64,000 bases of DNA, taken from positions 248,001-312,000 of the forward strand of contig JALHOW010000003.1 of the NCBI GenBank assembly GCA_022842785.1, in the 5' to 3' direction. Each line of letters opens with the position of its first letter. Position 1 is the stretch's first letter. Positions 26,464 to 34,940 of the stretch are shown one piece after another. The stretch is from Hyphomicrobiaceae bacterium. Its GTDB lineage: Bacteria; Pseudomonadota; Alphaproteobacteria; Rhizobiales; Hyphomicrobiaceae. The notes under the pieces are model-generated. The model had not been told where the DNA came from, ran no database searches, and saw only the letters and a program-made list of their open reading frames with translations. The position numbers and the translations under genes are program-made.

Positions 26464-26934
26464 ATGGCCACGGTCTCTGCCATTTACAGGCAGATGGAGG
26501 CGACGACTTTGCTCGCAGCGCGACGCTATAAGGGTTGGCGATTTCTGTCCGCGCTGCGGCCGGTGATCGCTATCCTTTTGGTCGCGCTCATGGCTGGCAA
26601 TGCTATCGCAGGCTCATTCTCCGGCTTCTTGCATAGCCATGCGCTGGAGGATGCCGGTAACCACCATCATGACGGCCGCGATCATAGCCATAATCATGGC
26701 GACGCTGCTGGAGCACTTCCGGTCGCCGACCTCCGCGGCGTTGCAGTCTTCGATGCTGGGGGGATTCCTAATCCGGAGCAGCTTCACGGGCATGGCCCAA
26801 TCGTCGCGCTCGGCCTGTCTTCTACGCTCGCGTTTTTTGTTGCGGTCACGCGGGCCACTTGGGCACCGCCAAGTCCGGATACCCTTGTTCTAGATCGAAC
26901 TATAGCGTCCGAGCGGCCTCCCAGAGCGGCGTGA
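26464..26934 (+). CDS. Small His-rich membrane protein of metal-efflux cluster
   Basis: About 156 residues. A hydrophobic segment (VIAILLVALMAGNAIAGSF, near 35-55) is followed by a His-rich periplasmic stretch (FLHSHALEDAGNHHHDGRDH then SHNHGD), a further region with HGHG, and a second hydrophobic segment near 115-130. No enzymatic motif. Proteins of this look are common just upstream of RND metal pumps and may buffer metal in the periplasm. I chose ATG 26464 rather than TTG 26458. Function is inferred from composition and neighbours. Confidence 0.7.
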   Translation: MATVSAIYRQMEATTLLAARRYKGWRFLSALRPVIAILLVALMAGNAIAGSFSGFLHSHALEDAGNHHHDGRDHSHNHGDAAGALPVADLRGVAVFDAGGIPNPEQLHGHGPIVALGLSSTLAFFVAVTRATWAPPSPDTLVLDRTIASERPPRAA

Positions 26935-26990
26935 ATAGCGCGTAAGCGCCATTTCGCGTTTTTTCCGCCACTCTGAGCAGGTCTACAGCC

Positions 26991-28709
26991 ATGTCTCCTG
27001 TCGTAAGGCCCGTTTTCGGGCCACTGGGGCGCGCCCTGCGCGCACCCTTCCTGTCGCTATTGCTAACTCTGATGCCCGCAGCGGCAGCCTTTGCCGGACC
27101 GGGGCACGGCGGGGATAAGGGGCATTCTCACGATGCGCCGGCAGCTAAGTCGATGCAGAGCCCCCGCATCGTGGCGATGTCCGAAACCTTTCAGCTTGTC
27201 GGCATCCTCAAGGCCGGCCAGCTCACGATCTATCTCGATCGCGAGAGAAGCAACGCGCCGGTCATTGGTGCTGCGATCGATGTGACAGCCAATGAGAAGA
27301 CCTTGGCTGCCGAAGCGCAGAGCGACGGCGTGTATGTCGTCTCAGCTGACGGTCTGATCCAGGCTGGCGAAAACGTCCTCGAATTTTCGCTCAAGGATGG
27401 CGAGCTTACTGATTTGCTCGGCGGCACGCTGGCGGTAGCGACGACACAGGCCAATCTCGCCCCCCATGGCGTCGCAGCAATTGCATCGTGGCTCGGGCGC
27501 TCAGTCCCTGTCGGTTGGGCGCTGGTCGCGGGCCTTGTGACACTTCTGGTCGGCGTTCTGATTGGCGGCCTCTTCTCGCGGCGCGCCGTGGCTCCGATGG
27601 CGCTGGCTGCTGTTTTCGGAATAGGCGCAGCGAGCATAGACCCCGCTGCGGCAGGGCCGGGGCATAGTGGCGATGAAGGTCACTCTCATGGTCCCGAAGC
27701 CATCGAAGGGGCCACCGATAGCCCGCGCCGCCTTCCGGACGGATCGATCTTCCTGCCGAAGCCGACGCAGCGGCTCATCGAAGTTCGCACAGAGTACGTT
27801 GCGCCGCAGACGGTGCGCCGCGCGATCCGCCTGCCAGGTCGAGTTGTGGCGAACCCTCATCGAATCGCCGTCGTACAGAGCGTGGTTGACGGGCGCTTGG
27901 CACCCTTCAATGGCCGCTTCGCGCATATAGGCCAGCACGTGAATGCTGGCGACGTTCTCGGCTATGTGAAGCCGGTAATGCCCGAAATCGATCGATCCGA
28001 TTTCGAGCAAACAGCCGGTCAGCTCGACCAGGAGATAGCTCTTGCCGCGAACCGCGTGGAGCAATTCAAGCGCTTCACTACGTTTCCCGCGGAACGCATA
28101 CGCACGGCAGAGATTGAACTCGACAATCTGGTCCGCCGACGCGCTACGCTCAACGAGCGGAAATCCGTCAATGAGGTGCTGACCGCACCGATCGACGGCG
28201 TCATCATTGCGGCCCAAGCGGCGATCGGCCAAATCGTGACACCGAGAGATGTCGTGTTCCAGCTCGTGGAACCGCGCATACTTTGGGTGGAAGCGCTCGC
28301 TCACGAAAGCATAGACGTTGCCTCTCTCGGTAGCGCGCAAGCCGTCGCGCAGGATGCAGACCCTGCGAGCCTCAAGTTCGTCGCGAGCAGCCCCGCTCTG
28401 GCCCAGCACGCCACCTCGATCAAGTTCGAGCTCACGACAAACCCTGCAAAGTTCAGCATTGGCCGGCAAGTCACGGTCATGGCGGAGGTTGGAAAAGAGT
28501 TGAGCGGTATCGTCGTGCCGCGATCGGCTGTCGTGCAGGCACCGAACGGGCAGTACGTCGTCTTTCGTCATGTCGAACCCGAGCGCTTCGAGCCGAAGCC
28601 GGTTCGCTTTGTCGAGGTCGACGGCGCCCGCGTGATCCTAACCGCCGGCGTTGAAGCGGGCGAAAAGATCGCGGTGCAGTCGGCCACCCTCATCAATCAA
28701 ATCCGCTGA
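26991..28709 (+). CDS. RND periplasmic adaptor (CzcB/CusB family) with extra N-terminal membrane-anchored domain
   Basis: A 572-residue protein, about 170 longer than usual adaptors. Residues 1-35 are a signal peptide; 36-49 a His-rich motif (GPGHGGDKGHSHDA); 55-150 a beta-rich domain; 174-195 a membrane helix; 199-220 a second hydrophobic segment resembling a signal peptide; and 223-233 a second His motif (GPGHSGDEGHSH). From about 250 it is a standard HlyD/CzcB adaptor (barrel-sandwich, VLTAPIDGVIIAAQAAIGQI, beta-barrel, end). It looks like a fusion of a secreted domain to an adaptor. It precedes the RND pump by 8 bp and forms the periplasmic link of the efflux complex. Confidence 0.87.
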   Translation: MSPVVRPVFGPLGRALRAPFLSLLLTLMPAAAAFAGPGHGGDKGHSHDAPAAKSMQSPRIVAMSETFQLVGILKAGQLTIYLDRERSNAPVIGAAIDVTANEKTLAAEAQSDGVYVVSADGLIQAGENVLEFSLKDGELTDLLGGTLAVATTQANLAPHGVAAIASWLGRSVPVGWALVAGLVTLLVGVLIGGLFSRRAVAPMALAAVFGIGAASIDPAAAGPGHSGDEGHSHGPEAIEGATDSPRRLPDGSIFLPKPTQRLIEVRTEYVAPQTVRRAIRLPGRVVANPHRIAVVQSVVDGRLAPFNGRFAHIGQHVNAGDVLGYVKPVMPEIDRSDFEQTAGQLDQEIALAANRVEQFKRFTTFPAERIRTAEIELDNLVRRRATLNERKSVNEVLTAPIDGVIIAAQAAIGQIVTPRDVVFQLVEPRILWVEALAHESIDVASLGSAQAVAQDADPASLKFVASSPALAQHATSIKFELTTNPAKFSIGRQVTVMAEVGKELSGIVVPRSAVVQAPNGQYVVFRHVEPERFEPKPVRFVEVDGARVILTAGVEAGEKIAVQSATLINQIR

Positions 28710-28717
28710 GGTGGGCC

Positions 28718-31700
28718 GTGTTCAATCTTCTGGTTTCAGCCAGCCTTCGCAATAGGCTGATCGTTCTATTCGTTGCGGCGCTGCTTATCGGCTACGGGCT
28801 GATGATGCTTCCGCGCGTGCCGGTGGATGTATTCCCCGACCTCACCAAGCCCATAGTGACAGTGCAGACTGAAGCGGAGGGCATGGCGCCGCAAGAAGTC
28901 GAACTTCTCGTCACTCGGCACATCGAAGCGGCCATGAACGGCCTGCCGGGTGTCGGGCGCGTGCGCTCGGTCTCCGGGATTGGGCTCTCGATCGTCTACG
29001 TCGAATTCGATTGGGGGACCGAGATCTATCGCAATCGCCAGCTCGTCACCGAGAAGCTCGGCGGTATTCGCGACCGGTTGCCCGCTAACGCGTCGCCCAC
29101 ATTGGGCGGCATAAACTCGATCATGGGCGAGATCATGCTCGTCGCGCTCACAGGGCCGAAGCTCAACCCCATGGAGTTGCGGGAGATAGCTGATTTCACT
29201 CTCAGGCCGCAGATTCTCAGCATCCCCGGCGTAGCTCAGGTCATTCCGATCGGTGGCGAGGTGCGGCAGTTTCAGGTCGCGCCGAACCCCGTCGCGCTGA
29301 AGCTGTTCAACGTCACGCCCGATACGTTAGAGGCAGCGGTGCGCCGCTTTGGCATGAACTCCGGCGGTGGGTTCGTGGATCAGCACGGTAGCGAATTCCT
29401 GATCCGCAACATCGGCGACGCGGCGAGTCTTGAGCAACTCCGCAACATTGCCGTCGCCACGCATAACGGGCGCACCGTGCTCTTGCATGAGTTGGCAGAT
29501 GTATCCTTCGCGCCTCGGCTTAAGCGCGGCGAGGCAGGCTACAACGGCGCGCCCGCGATCATCCTGAGCGTCCAGAAAATGCCGACGGCCGATACGCTTC
29601 CGCTGACGCAAGCGGTCGAGGTGGAGCTGGCGGCAATTCAGAAGACATTGCCAGAGGGCGTGACGGCGACAAACGTGCAGTTCCGGCAGGCAACATTCAT
29701 CGAACGATCGGTTGCGAACGTAAGAACTGTTCTACTCGAGGCCGCTGCCGTCGTCGCTATCGTGCTCGTCGTATTCCTGCTGAATTGGCGCGCAACGCTG
29801 ATCTCGCTCTCGGCGATCCCGATCTCGATCCTCATCACCGTTCTCGTCTTCAGTTTCTTCGGGCTTACAATCAACACGATGACGCTTGGCGGCCTCGCCA
29901 TCGCTATCGGCGAACTTGTCGACGATGCCGTTGTCGACGTCGAGAACATCCTTCGACGGCTCAAGAACAACAGCGAACGCCCTGACCCTCAGCCGGCGAT
30001 TGAGGTTATTGCCGCAGCTAGCCGTGAAGTTCGCTCGGGCATCGTCTACGCCACGTTCATCATCGTCCTCGTTTTCGTCCCGCTCTTTGCGCTGACGGGC
30101 ATCGAGGGTCGTCTCTTCACACCTCTCGGTATTGCGTACATCGTCTCGATCCTCGCATCGCTGCTGACCGCTATCACCGTCACGCCGGTCCTCTCCTACT
30201 ATCTCCTGCGAAAGACGCGCGCGACGGCTCATAAGGACAGTGCAGTCGTGCGTTTCCTCAAGGCAGGCAATCGCAGGCTGCTCCATTGGGCGTTCAACCA
30301 TCCTCGCCTCGTGGTACTCCCCGTGGTTGCCTGCATTGGTTTGGCTGCGCTCTCGGCAATCTTTCTGCCGCGCGCGTTCCTTCCGCCGTTCAATGAAGGC
30401 ACCCTGCTTGTCGGCACGCAGTATAACCCCGGCATCAGCCTCGCAGAATCCCATAGGTTGGGGTTTGCCGCCGAACGACTGATCATGTCCGTTCCGGAGG
30501 TGAAGTCGGTCGGGCGCAGAACCGGCCGTGCCGAGCTGGACAGCCACGCGGAGGGCGTGCACGCGAGCGAGATCGACATCGATCTCGAACACTCACATCG
30601 CCCCAAAGAAGTGGTGTTCGAGGAAATCCGCGAGAAGCTCTCGGTCTTGCCGGTATCCGTGGCACTCGGACAGCCGATTTCGCACCGCATCGATCACATG
30701 CTATCGGGTGTTCGCGCGGCTCTTGCCATCAAGATCTTCGGCCCTGATCTCGATGTCCTGCGAACGCTTGCAGATCAGCTCGATACGCGTCTGAAAGACG
30801 TGAACGGGCTCGTCGACATCAATGTCGAGAAGCAGACACTCATACCGCAAATTCGCGTTCGGGCGTCGGTAGAGAACGCGGCGCTCTACGGCATGTCGCC
30901 CGCACAAGTGATGACGGCCGTCGAAGGGCTGTCGAATGGCCGGGTTGTCTCGCAAATAAGCGATGGCGAGCGTCGTTTCGAAGTCGTCCTCCGATTGGCC
31001 GATGCGGATCGCTCGACACGTGCCTTGCGCGATGTCTTGATCCCTACCCCGACGGGATACGTGCCACTGCACTATGTGGCAAATGTCGACGAAACGGTCG
31101 GGCCCAACCAGATCCTCCGAGAGAATGGCCAACGCCGCATCCTGATCTTCGCAAATGGCGACGGCGTGCGCGATATGGCGACGATCGTAGAAGACGTTCG
31201 AGGCGTCATCGCTTCAATGTCCCTGCCAAGCGGCTATGTCATCCGGCTGGACGGCACTTTCCAAGCGCAAGAGCAAGCGACACGCACGATTGGCCTTCTC
31301 TCGCTCGTATCGCTGGCCCTCATCTTCCTGGTGCTTTACTCGCGCTACCAATCGGCGGTGATCAGCAGCATCATCCTGATGAACATTCCGCTGGCTTTGA
31401 TCGGCAGTGTGGCGGCGCTTTGGATTGCCGGGCAACCGCTCTCAGTAGCGAGCATGATTGGCTTCATTACGCTCGCCGGCATCACGGCCCGGAACGGCAT
31501 CCTGAAGATCAGTCATTACATCAACCTCGCATTGCACGAGGGTGAAACCTTCGGCCGTGACCTGGTTGTCCGAGGCAGCCTTGAGAGGCTCACGCCCGTT
31601 CTGATGACCGCCCTCGCTGCCGGATTGGCGCTTATCCCACTCCTCATTGGTGCCGACCAGCCGGGGCGCGAGATCTTGCATCCCGTGGCCGTCACCATCT

Positions 31701-31858
31701 TCGGCGGGCTGATTACGGCAACGATCATAGACACCGTGCTCACCCCGCTGTTGTTCCTGAGGTTCGGACGGAAGCCGCTCGAAGCGCTTGTCGCGCAGCA
31801 GACCTCCGCCGACACCACGGCCGTATCCAGCCCCGCCGGAACGGTCGAGGCCTACTGA
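28718..31858 (+). CDS. Heavy-metal efflux RND permease (CzcA family)
   Basis: A 1046-residue inner-membrane pump of full family length, starting at GTG 28718. Twelve membrane helices and two large periplasmic loops are in the expected places. The helix-4 signature GELVDDAVVDVENILRRL carries the acidic residues used for proton relay in HME-RND pumps. The N-terminus (LIVLFVAALLIGYGLMMLPRVPVDVFPDL) and HIEAAMNGLPGV are typical. The His-rich neighbours and NicO gene suggest Ni/Co/Zn export rather than Cu. No outer-membrane factor gene is in this cluster, so it may borrow the TolC-type protein at 43514 or one elsewhere. Confidence 0.93.
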   Translation: MFNLLVSASLRNRLIVLFVAALLIGYGLMMLPRVPVDVFPDLTKPIVTVQTEAEGMAPQEVELLVTRHIEAAMNGLPGVGRVRSVSGIGLSIVYVEFDWGTEIYRNRQLVTEKLGGIRDRLPANASPTLGGINSIMGEIMLVALTGPKLNPMELREIADFTLRPQILSIPGVAQVIPIGGEVRQFQVAPNPVALKLFNVTPDTLEAAVRRFGMNSGGGFVDQHGSEFLIRNIGDAASLEQLRNIAVATHNGRTVLLHELADVSFAPRLKRGEAGYNGAPAIILSVQKMPTADTLPLTQAVEVELAAIQKTLPEGVTATNVQFRQATFIERSVANVRTVLLEAAAVVAIVLVVFLLNWRATLISLSAIPISILITVLVFSFFGLTINTMTLGGLAIAIGELVDDAVVDVENILRRLKNNSERPDPQPAIEVIAAASREVRSGIVYATFIIVLVFVPLFALTGIEGRLFTPLGIAYIVSILASLLTAITVTPVLSYYLLRKTRATAHKDSAVVRFLKAGNRRLLHWAFNHPRLVVLPVVACIGLAALSAIFLPRAFLPPFNEGTLLVGTQYNPGISLAESHRLGFAAERLIMSVPEVKSVGRRTGRAELDSHAEGVHASEIDIDLEHSHRPKEVVFEEIREKLSVLPVSVALGQPISHRIDHMLSGVRAALAIKIFGPDLDVLRTLADQLDTRLKDVNGLVDINVEKQTLIPQIRVRASVENAALYGMSPAQVMTAVEGLSNGRVVSQISDGERRFEVVLRLADADRSTRALRDVLIPTPTGYVPLHYVANVDETVGPNQILRENGQRRILIFANGDGVRDMATIVEDVRGVIASMSLPSGYVIRLDGTFQAQEQATRTIGLLSLVSLALIFLVLYSRYQSAVISSIILMNIPLALIGSVAALWIAGQPLSVASMIGFITLAGITARNGILKISHYINLALHEGETFGRDLVVRGSLERLTPVLMTALAAGLALIPLLIGADQPGREILHPVAVTIFGGLITATIIDTVLTPLLFLRFGRKPLEALVAQQTSADTTAVSSPAGTVEAY

Positions 31859-31882
31859 AGCAATCCCCAAAGGAGAATCGAA

Positions 31883-32257
31883 ATGCTTCGCAGAAATCTG
31901 AAGATGGCACTCGTTGTCCTCGCCATCATCGCGTCCGGCCCAGCCCTGGCGCAGAAAGTGGGCAAGCACGGAGGCCAGACGGCCGTCGTCGCCGGACATC
32001 ATGACGCTGAGCTGGTGATCGAGCCAACGCGCCTGGTGCTCTACCTCACAAATCATGGCAAGCCACTATCCGCAAAAGACAATGCGGTGCGGGCCACCGT
32101 GCAGGAGGGAGGAAAGAAAAGCGAGATCAAGCTCACTGTGGAGCAAGACCGCCTTGTCGGCCCTCTCGCCCAGCCGCTGCAAAAAGGCGCCATCATCTTG
32201 CTCTCCGGCAAGACCGAGGATGGGCACGGGGTCTCGGCGCGGTTCACTGTGAAATGA
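31883..32257 (+). CDS. Small secreted protein of RND cluster
   Basis: A 124-residue protein with a signal peptide (RRNLKMALVVLAIIASGPALA) and a compact beta-rich body containing KVGKHGGQTAVVAGHHDAEL and GHGVSARFTVK. The histidines near the N-terminus of the mature protein could bind metal. It starts 24 bp after the RND pump and overlaps the next gene by 4 bp (ATGA), so it is co-transcribed with the pump. I do not recognise a named family. A periplasmic metal-handling role is inferred. Confidence 0.72.
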   Translation: MLRRNLKMALVVLAIIASGPALAQKVGKHGGQTAVVAGHHDAELVIEPTRLVLYLTNHGKPLSAKDNAVRATVQEGGKKSEIKLTVEQDRLVGPLAQPLQKGAIILLSGKTEDGHGVSARFTVK

Positions 32258-32868
32258 TGCCGCGATCCCAAAACTCGGCAGCGGGGCAAAAGCCCCGCTG
32301 CCGGACGCCGTGGCGGAATTTGCGCGTGCTGTTCGCGGCGCTTCTGATCGAGGGGGCAGCAACCAGCCCGCTCGGCGCACAGATATCATCGGATATTCCG
32401 TTACCTCACGATCCAGCGCACGCCGATAGGGCGCGCCACTGGTGCGGGATCCATCTCGCGCGCGATGAACTCGTGGCCGCGCTTTCCGACTGTGATTATG
32501 CAATTGCGTTTGACCCGAAAGACGCCACGGCACTTTCGAACCGCGGCTCGGTCTGGCTTGCTGCGAACGAGCCGGCGCGGGCGCTGCTCGACTTCGACGC
32601 TGCTATCGCGATATCGCCGGAACCAGGCTTCTACTTCAACCGTGGGATCGCACACGGCCAGCTTGGTGCCCGGCAGCACGCCATTGACGACTATACAGAA
32701 GCCATTCGCCTAAAGCCGGACTTTGCCTTTGCCTATCACAATCGCGGCGTCGAGCTCGAGCAGCAGGGCAGTCGCGCCGAAGCAACAGCCGACTTTGAGC
32801 GCGCGCTCAAGATAGATCCGGACCTGGCGCCATCGCGGCAAGCGCTCCAACGCCTCAATCCTCCCTAG
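32254..32868 (+). CDS. TPR-repeat secreted protein
   Basis: A 204-residue protein with a hydrophobic leader (RVLFAALLIEGAATSPLGA) and at least three tetratricopeptide repeats (LVAALSDCDYAIAFDPKDAT; PARALLDFDAAIAISPEPGF; RQHAIDDYTEAIRLKPDFAF), with a final one to the end. TPRs mediate protein-protein contacts. It is translationally coupled to the preceding small secreted protein and closes the divalent-metal operon. No catalytic site; its partner is unknown. Confidence 0.8.
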   Translation: MMPRSQNSAAGQKPRCRTPWRNLRVLFAALLIEGAATSPLGAQISSDIPLPHDPAHADRARHWCGIHLARDELVAALSDCDYAIAFDPKDATALSNRGSVWLAANEPARALLDFDAAIAISPEPGFYFNRGIAHGQLGARQHAIDDYTEAIRLKPDFAFAYHNRGVELEQQGSRAEATADFERALKIDPDLAPSRQALQRLNPP

Positions 32869-32962
32869 TCAACACACCCAGCGACAGCGCGGCACACCCT
32901 TCCTCGCGTGCCGACGTACGTCCGCCCTCAAACTCGTACGCGTAACTGAAAGGCCAAAAACA

Positions 32963-33712
32963 ATGCCAACTCTTCATCCACTCCTGACTAAGGTGTTCCG
33001 AGGTCCACTCGATCTCAACGGCCCCGTGCTCGGTCGACTGTTCTATTTATTCGAGTATGCACGATCCTATGTTGAAGAGCGCTGGGAGGCCTTCGATTCC
33101 CGCTTCGGCACAGATACGTCGGCACCGACCTTTGAGCGCAATCAAAAGACTTCGGTACACTTCTACGTCCCGACGACAGCATCCGTGATTTACGAGATTC
33201 TCAATTCCCTCGCGCTGCAGCCGGACCAGTTCACGTTCGTCGACATGGGATCGGGCAAGGGCCGAGCAGTACTTATCGCGTCGGAATTTCCCTTCAAGAA
33301 GGTCGTCGGCATCGAGCTTTCAGAGCAGCTCCACCGCACAGCTGAGCAGAATGTTGAGCGCTTCAGGCCGGCGTCTCAGAGGTGCACCGCATTCGACCTG
33401 AGGTGCATGGATGCACTTGAATATTCGTACGGGAGCGAACCGCTCGTCCTTTTTCTCTTCGATCCCTTTGGGCACGAGGTCCTGCAGGAAGTGATCGCGA
33501 ATCTTGAAACGTCGCTGAGATCGACCCCCCGGGAGGCCTTCGTCGTCTATGTGTATCCGCAGTACGAGGACGTACTGCAGAGCTCTCCGCTTCTCCGCAA
33601 GATGAAAGTTGGCGGACCAAAGTGGCAGCCGTGGAGCCAGTACGTTGTCTATGTCGCGTCTGCAGCTGATCGCACACACAAACTTCGTCCTGAGGAGGAG
33701 GCGATTGTGTGA
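32963..33712 (+). CDS. Class I SAM-dependent methyltransferase-like protein
   Basis: A 249-residue cytoplasmic protein. The SAM-binding motif I is FVDMGSGKGRAVLIASEF (near residues 94-111), followed by the acidic strand VVGIELSEQL. A later strand LVLFLFDPFGHEVL fits motif IV. The target is unknown. It follows the divalent-metal operon with about 95 bp between. Class I methyltransferases near metal(loid) genes sometimes methylate arsenicals, but this one lacks the cysteine triad of ArsM, so I do not propose that. Confidence 0.75.
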   Translation: MPTLHPLLTKVFRGPLDLNGPVLGRLFYLFEYARSYVEERWEAFDSRFGTDTSAPTFERNQKTSVHFYVPTTASVIYEILNSLALQPDQFTFVDMGSGKGRAVLIASEFPFKKVVGIELSEQLHRTAEQNVERFRPASQRCTAFDLRCMDALEYSYGSEPLVLFLFDPFGHEVLQEVIANLETSLRSTPREAFVVYVYPQYEDVLQSSPLLRKMKVGGPKWQPWSQYVVYVASAADRTHKLRPEEEAIV

Positions 33713-34040
33713 CTATGTGGGGGGGCGGGCGTAGTCAGCGTCAACACCGCGATTGCTGCTATGGCGTTCTCTCGGCGCCCACTTCCTGTGTCCCGGTTCT
33801 AATGAGCGCGAGGGTTGCGGCGACCAGAGGCCTCCATGGTCCAGGGCGAAAAAGGATAAACCGAACTCACGTTGAACTCACAAAGCACATAGGTGTCGTT
33901 GTCGATCTATTGGCGCTCCTAAATGTCCTTTAGAGCCCAAAGATACCGGCGATGCTGGCTGCATTGTTCTAATGCAACAACAAAATTTGATTTGACTGCA
34001 GCCTTCATCAATCCGACCGCTCCTGGCGGAGGCTCCAGAT
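33713..34040. other. Intergenic region before the copper cluster
   Basis: About 330 bp with no convincing gene. A G-rich run starts it, and the second half is AT-richer, as expected for the promoter region of the following cluster. No clear operator or terminator could be picked out. Confidence 0.4.
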
Positions 34041-34436
34041 TTGGGCTGGATTAATTCAATCATCCGGATCACGATTGCCGTCGCGATCACGATTGCGCCG
34101 ATTTCTGTTGCGTGGGCGCATTTCAGCACGGCTAACACAAATCATTTTGTGAACGGGACAAACCACGGATCCGCGCCCGGGGCTTCGGCGGCCGGCACGA
34201 TCGACGATTGCGCGGGTATGTCGGAAGCGGACGCGGCAAACGACTGCCCCTGCTGTGCGGATAAGGATAAGTCCTGTCCATCAGAGATCTGCGTGATGAA
34301 GTGCTTCCAACTTCTAGGAACCTTACAGTCGGCGAGTCGACTGCTGGCGCTTAACTCGACGGATTTGCACCCTACCGCGCCAACACGTCCACCCGACTGG
34401 TCGCAGCGGCCGCAGCCGCCTCCTCCTCGAACCTGA
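34041..34436 (+). CDS. Cys-rich secreted protein, copper cluster
   Basis: About 131 residues from a TTG start. A signal peptide (SIIRITIAVAITIAPISVAWA) is followed by a mature part with a cysteine cluster DCPCCADKDKSCPSEICVMK, then C, suitable for soft-metal binding, and a Pro-rich end. No enzyme motif. It precedes the YtkA/FixH-like and cusBA genes. Similar Cys-rich small proteins occur beside copper efflux genes and may buffer Cu in the periplasm. The start codon is uncertain, because no good ATG lies between the upstream stop and the leader. Confidence 0.6.
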   Translation: MGWINSIIRITIAVAITIAPISVAWAHFSTANTNHFVNGTNHGSAPGASAAGTIDDCAGMSEADAANDCPCCADKDKSCPSEICVMKCFQLLGTLQSASRLLALNSTDLHPTAPTRPPDWSQRPQPPPPRT

Positions 34437-34529
34437 TCCATCGATGACATGCCCGCGTCATGCGGGCGATGACACGCGCGCGCGCCTCCGAGCTGTTGCG
34501 CGCCTACCCTCTATGGACAGGTGCCTGTA

Positions 34530-34928
34530 ATGAAACTCTCGACAACTCTTCGCGCGGGGCTCGCCAGCCTTGCACTCTCCCTAATCGCAGCGGCAGCTCT
34601 GGCTGATGCGGCTGACTACAAGTTCCAACCCCTCAAAGTTGACGTAAAGAACGGTCGCGGCAGCGAGTTCGCCGTTCGGCTCCTGCATAAGCCATCTGGC
34701 AAGCCTATCACTGGCGCCGTGCTCTTCCGCACGCGCCTCGATATGGCCCCCGATAATATGGCCAGCATGACGGCCAAGCACGAGGCGATGCCTTCGACCG
34801 AACCTGGCGTCTATAGATTCAAGGCTGATCTCACGATGGCCGGCGGCTGGGCCTTCCGCATCATGGCGAAGGTGCCGGGTGAAGCCGACACTGTACAAGG
34901 CACCGTCGTCTTCAAAGCCATTGATTAG
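34530..34928 (+). CDS. FixH/YtkA-like secreted protein
   Basis: About 132 residues. A signal peptide (TLRAGLASLALSLIAAAALA) and a single immunoglobulin-like beta domain (VDVKNGRGSEFAVRLLHKPS then GKPITGAVLFRTRLDMAPDN), with several Met residues and one short His patch (MASMTAKHEAMP), and an end GWAFRIMAKVPGEADTVQG. This is the pattern of FixH/YtkA-like domains that often accompany CusB-type adaptors. It lies 12 bp before cusB and is probably a periplasmic accessory in copper export. An upstream ATG at 34521 is also possible. Confidence 0.78.
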   Translation: MKLSTTLRAGLASLALSLIAAAALADAADYKFQPLKVDVKNGRGSEFAVRLLHKPSGKPITGAVLFRTRLDMAPDNMASMTAKHEAMPSTEPGVYRFKADLTMAGGWAFRIMAKVPGEADTVQGTVVFKAID

Positions 34929-34940
34929 AGGAGCGGTCCC

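Noticed and set aside
28718-31858. First RND pump considered as copper-specific CusA
   Set aside because: It lacks the MYMPTT / TEMFET / RIDMLATG methionine set present in the second pump, and its neighbours are His-rich Ni/Co/Zn-type genes.
32963-33712. Methyltransferase considered as ArsM (arsenite methyltransferase)
   Set aside because: Lacks the conserved cysteines of ArsM and lies in the divalent-metal cluster rather than the ars island.
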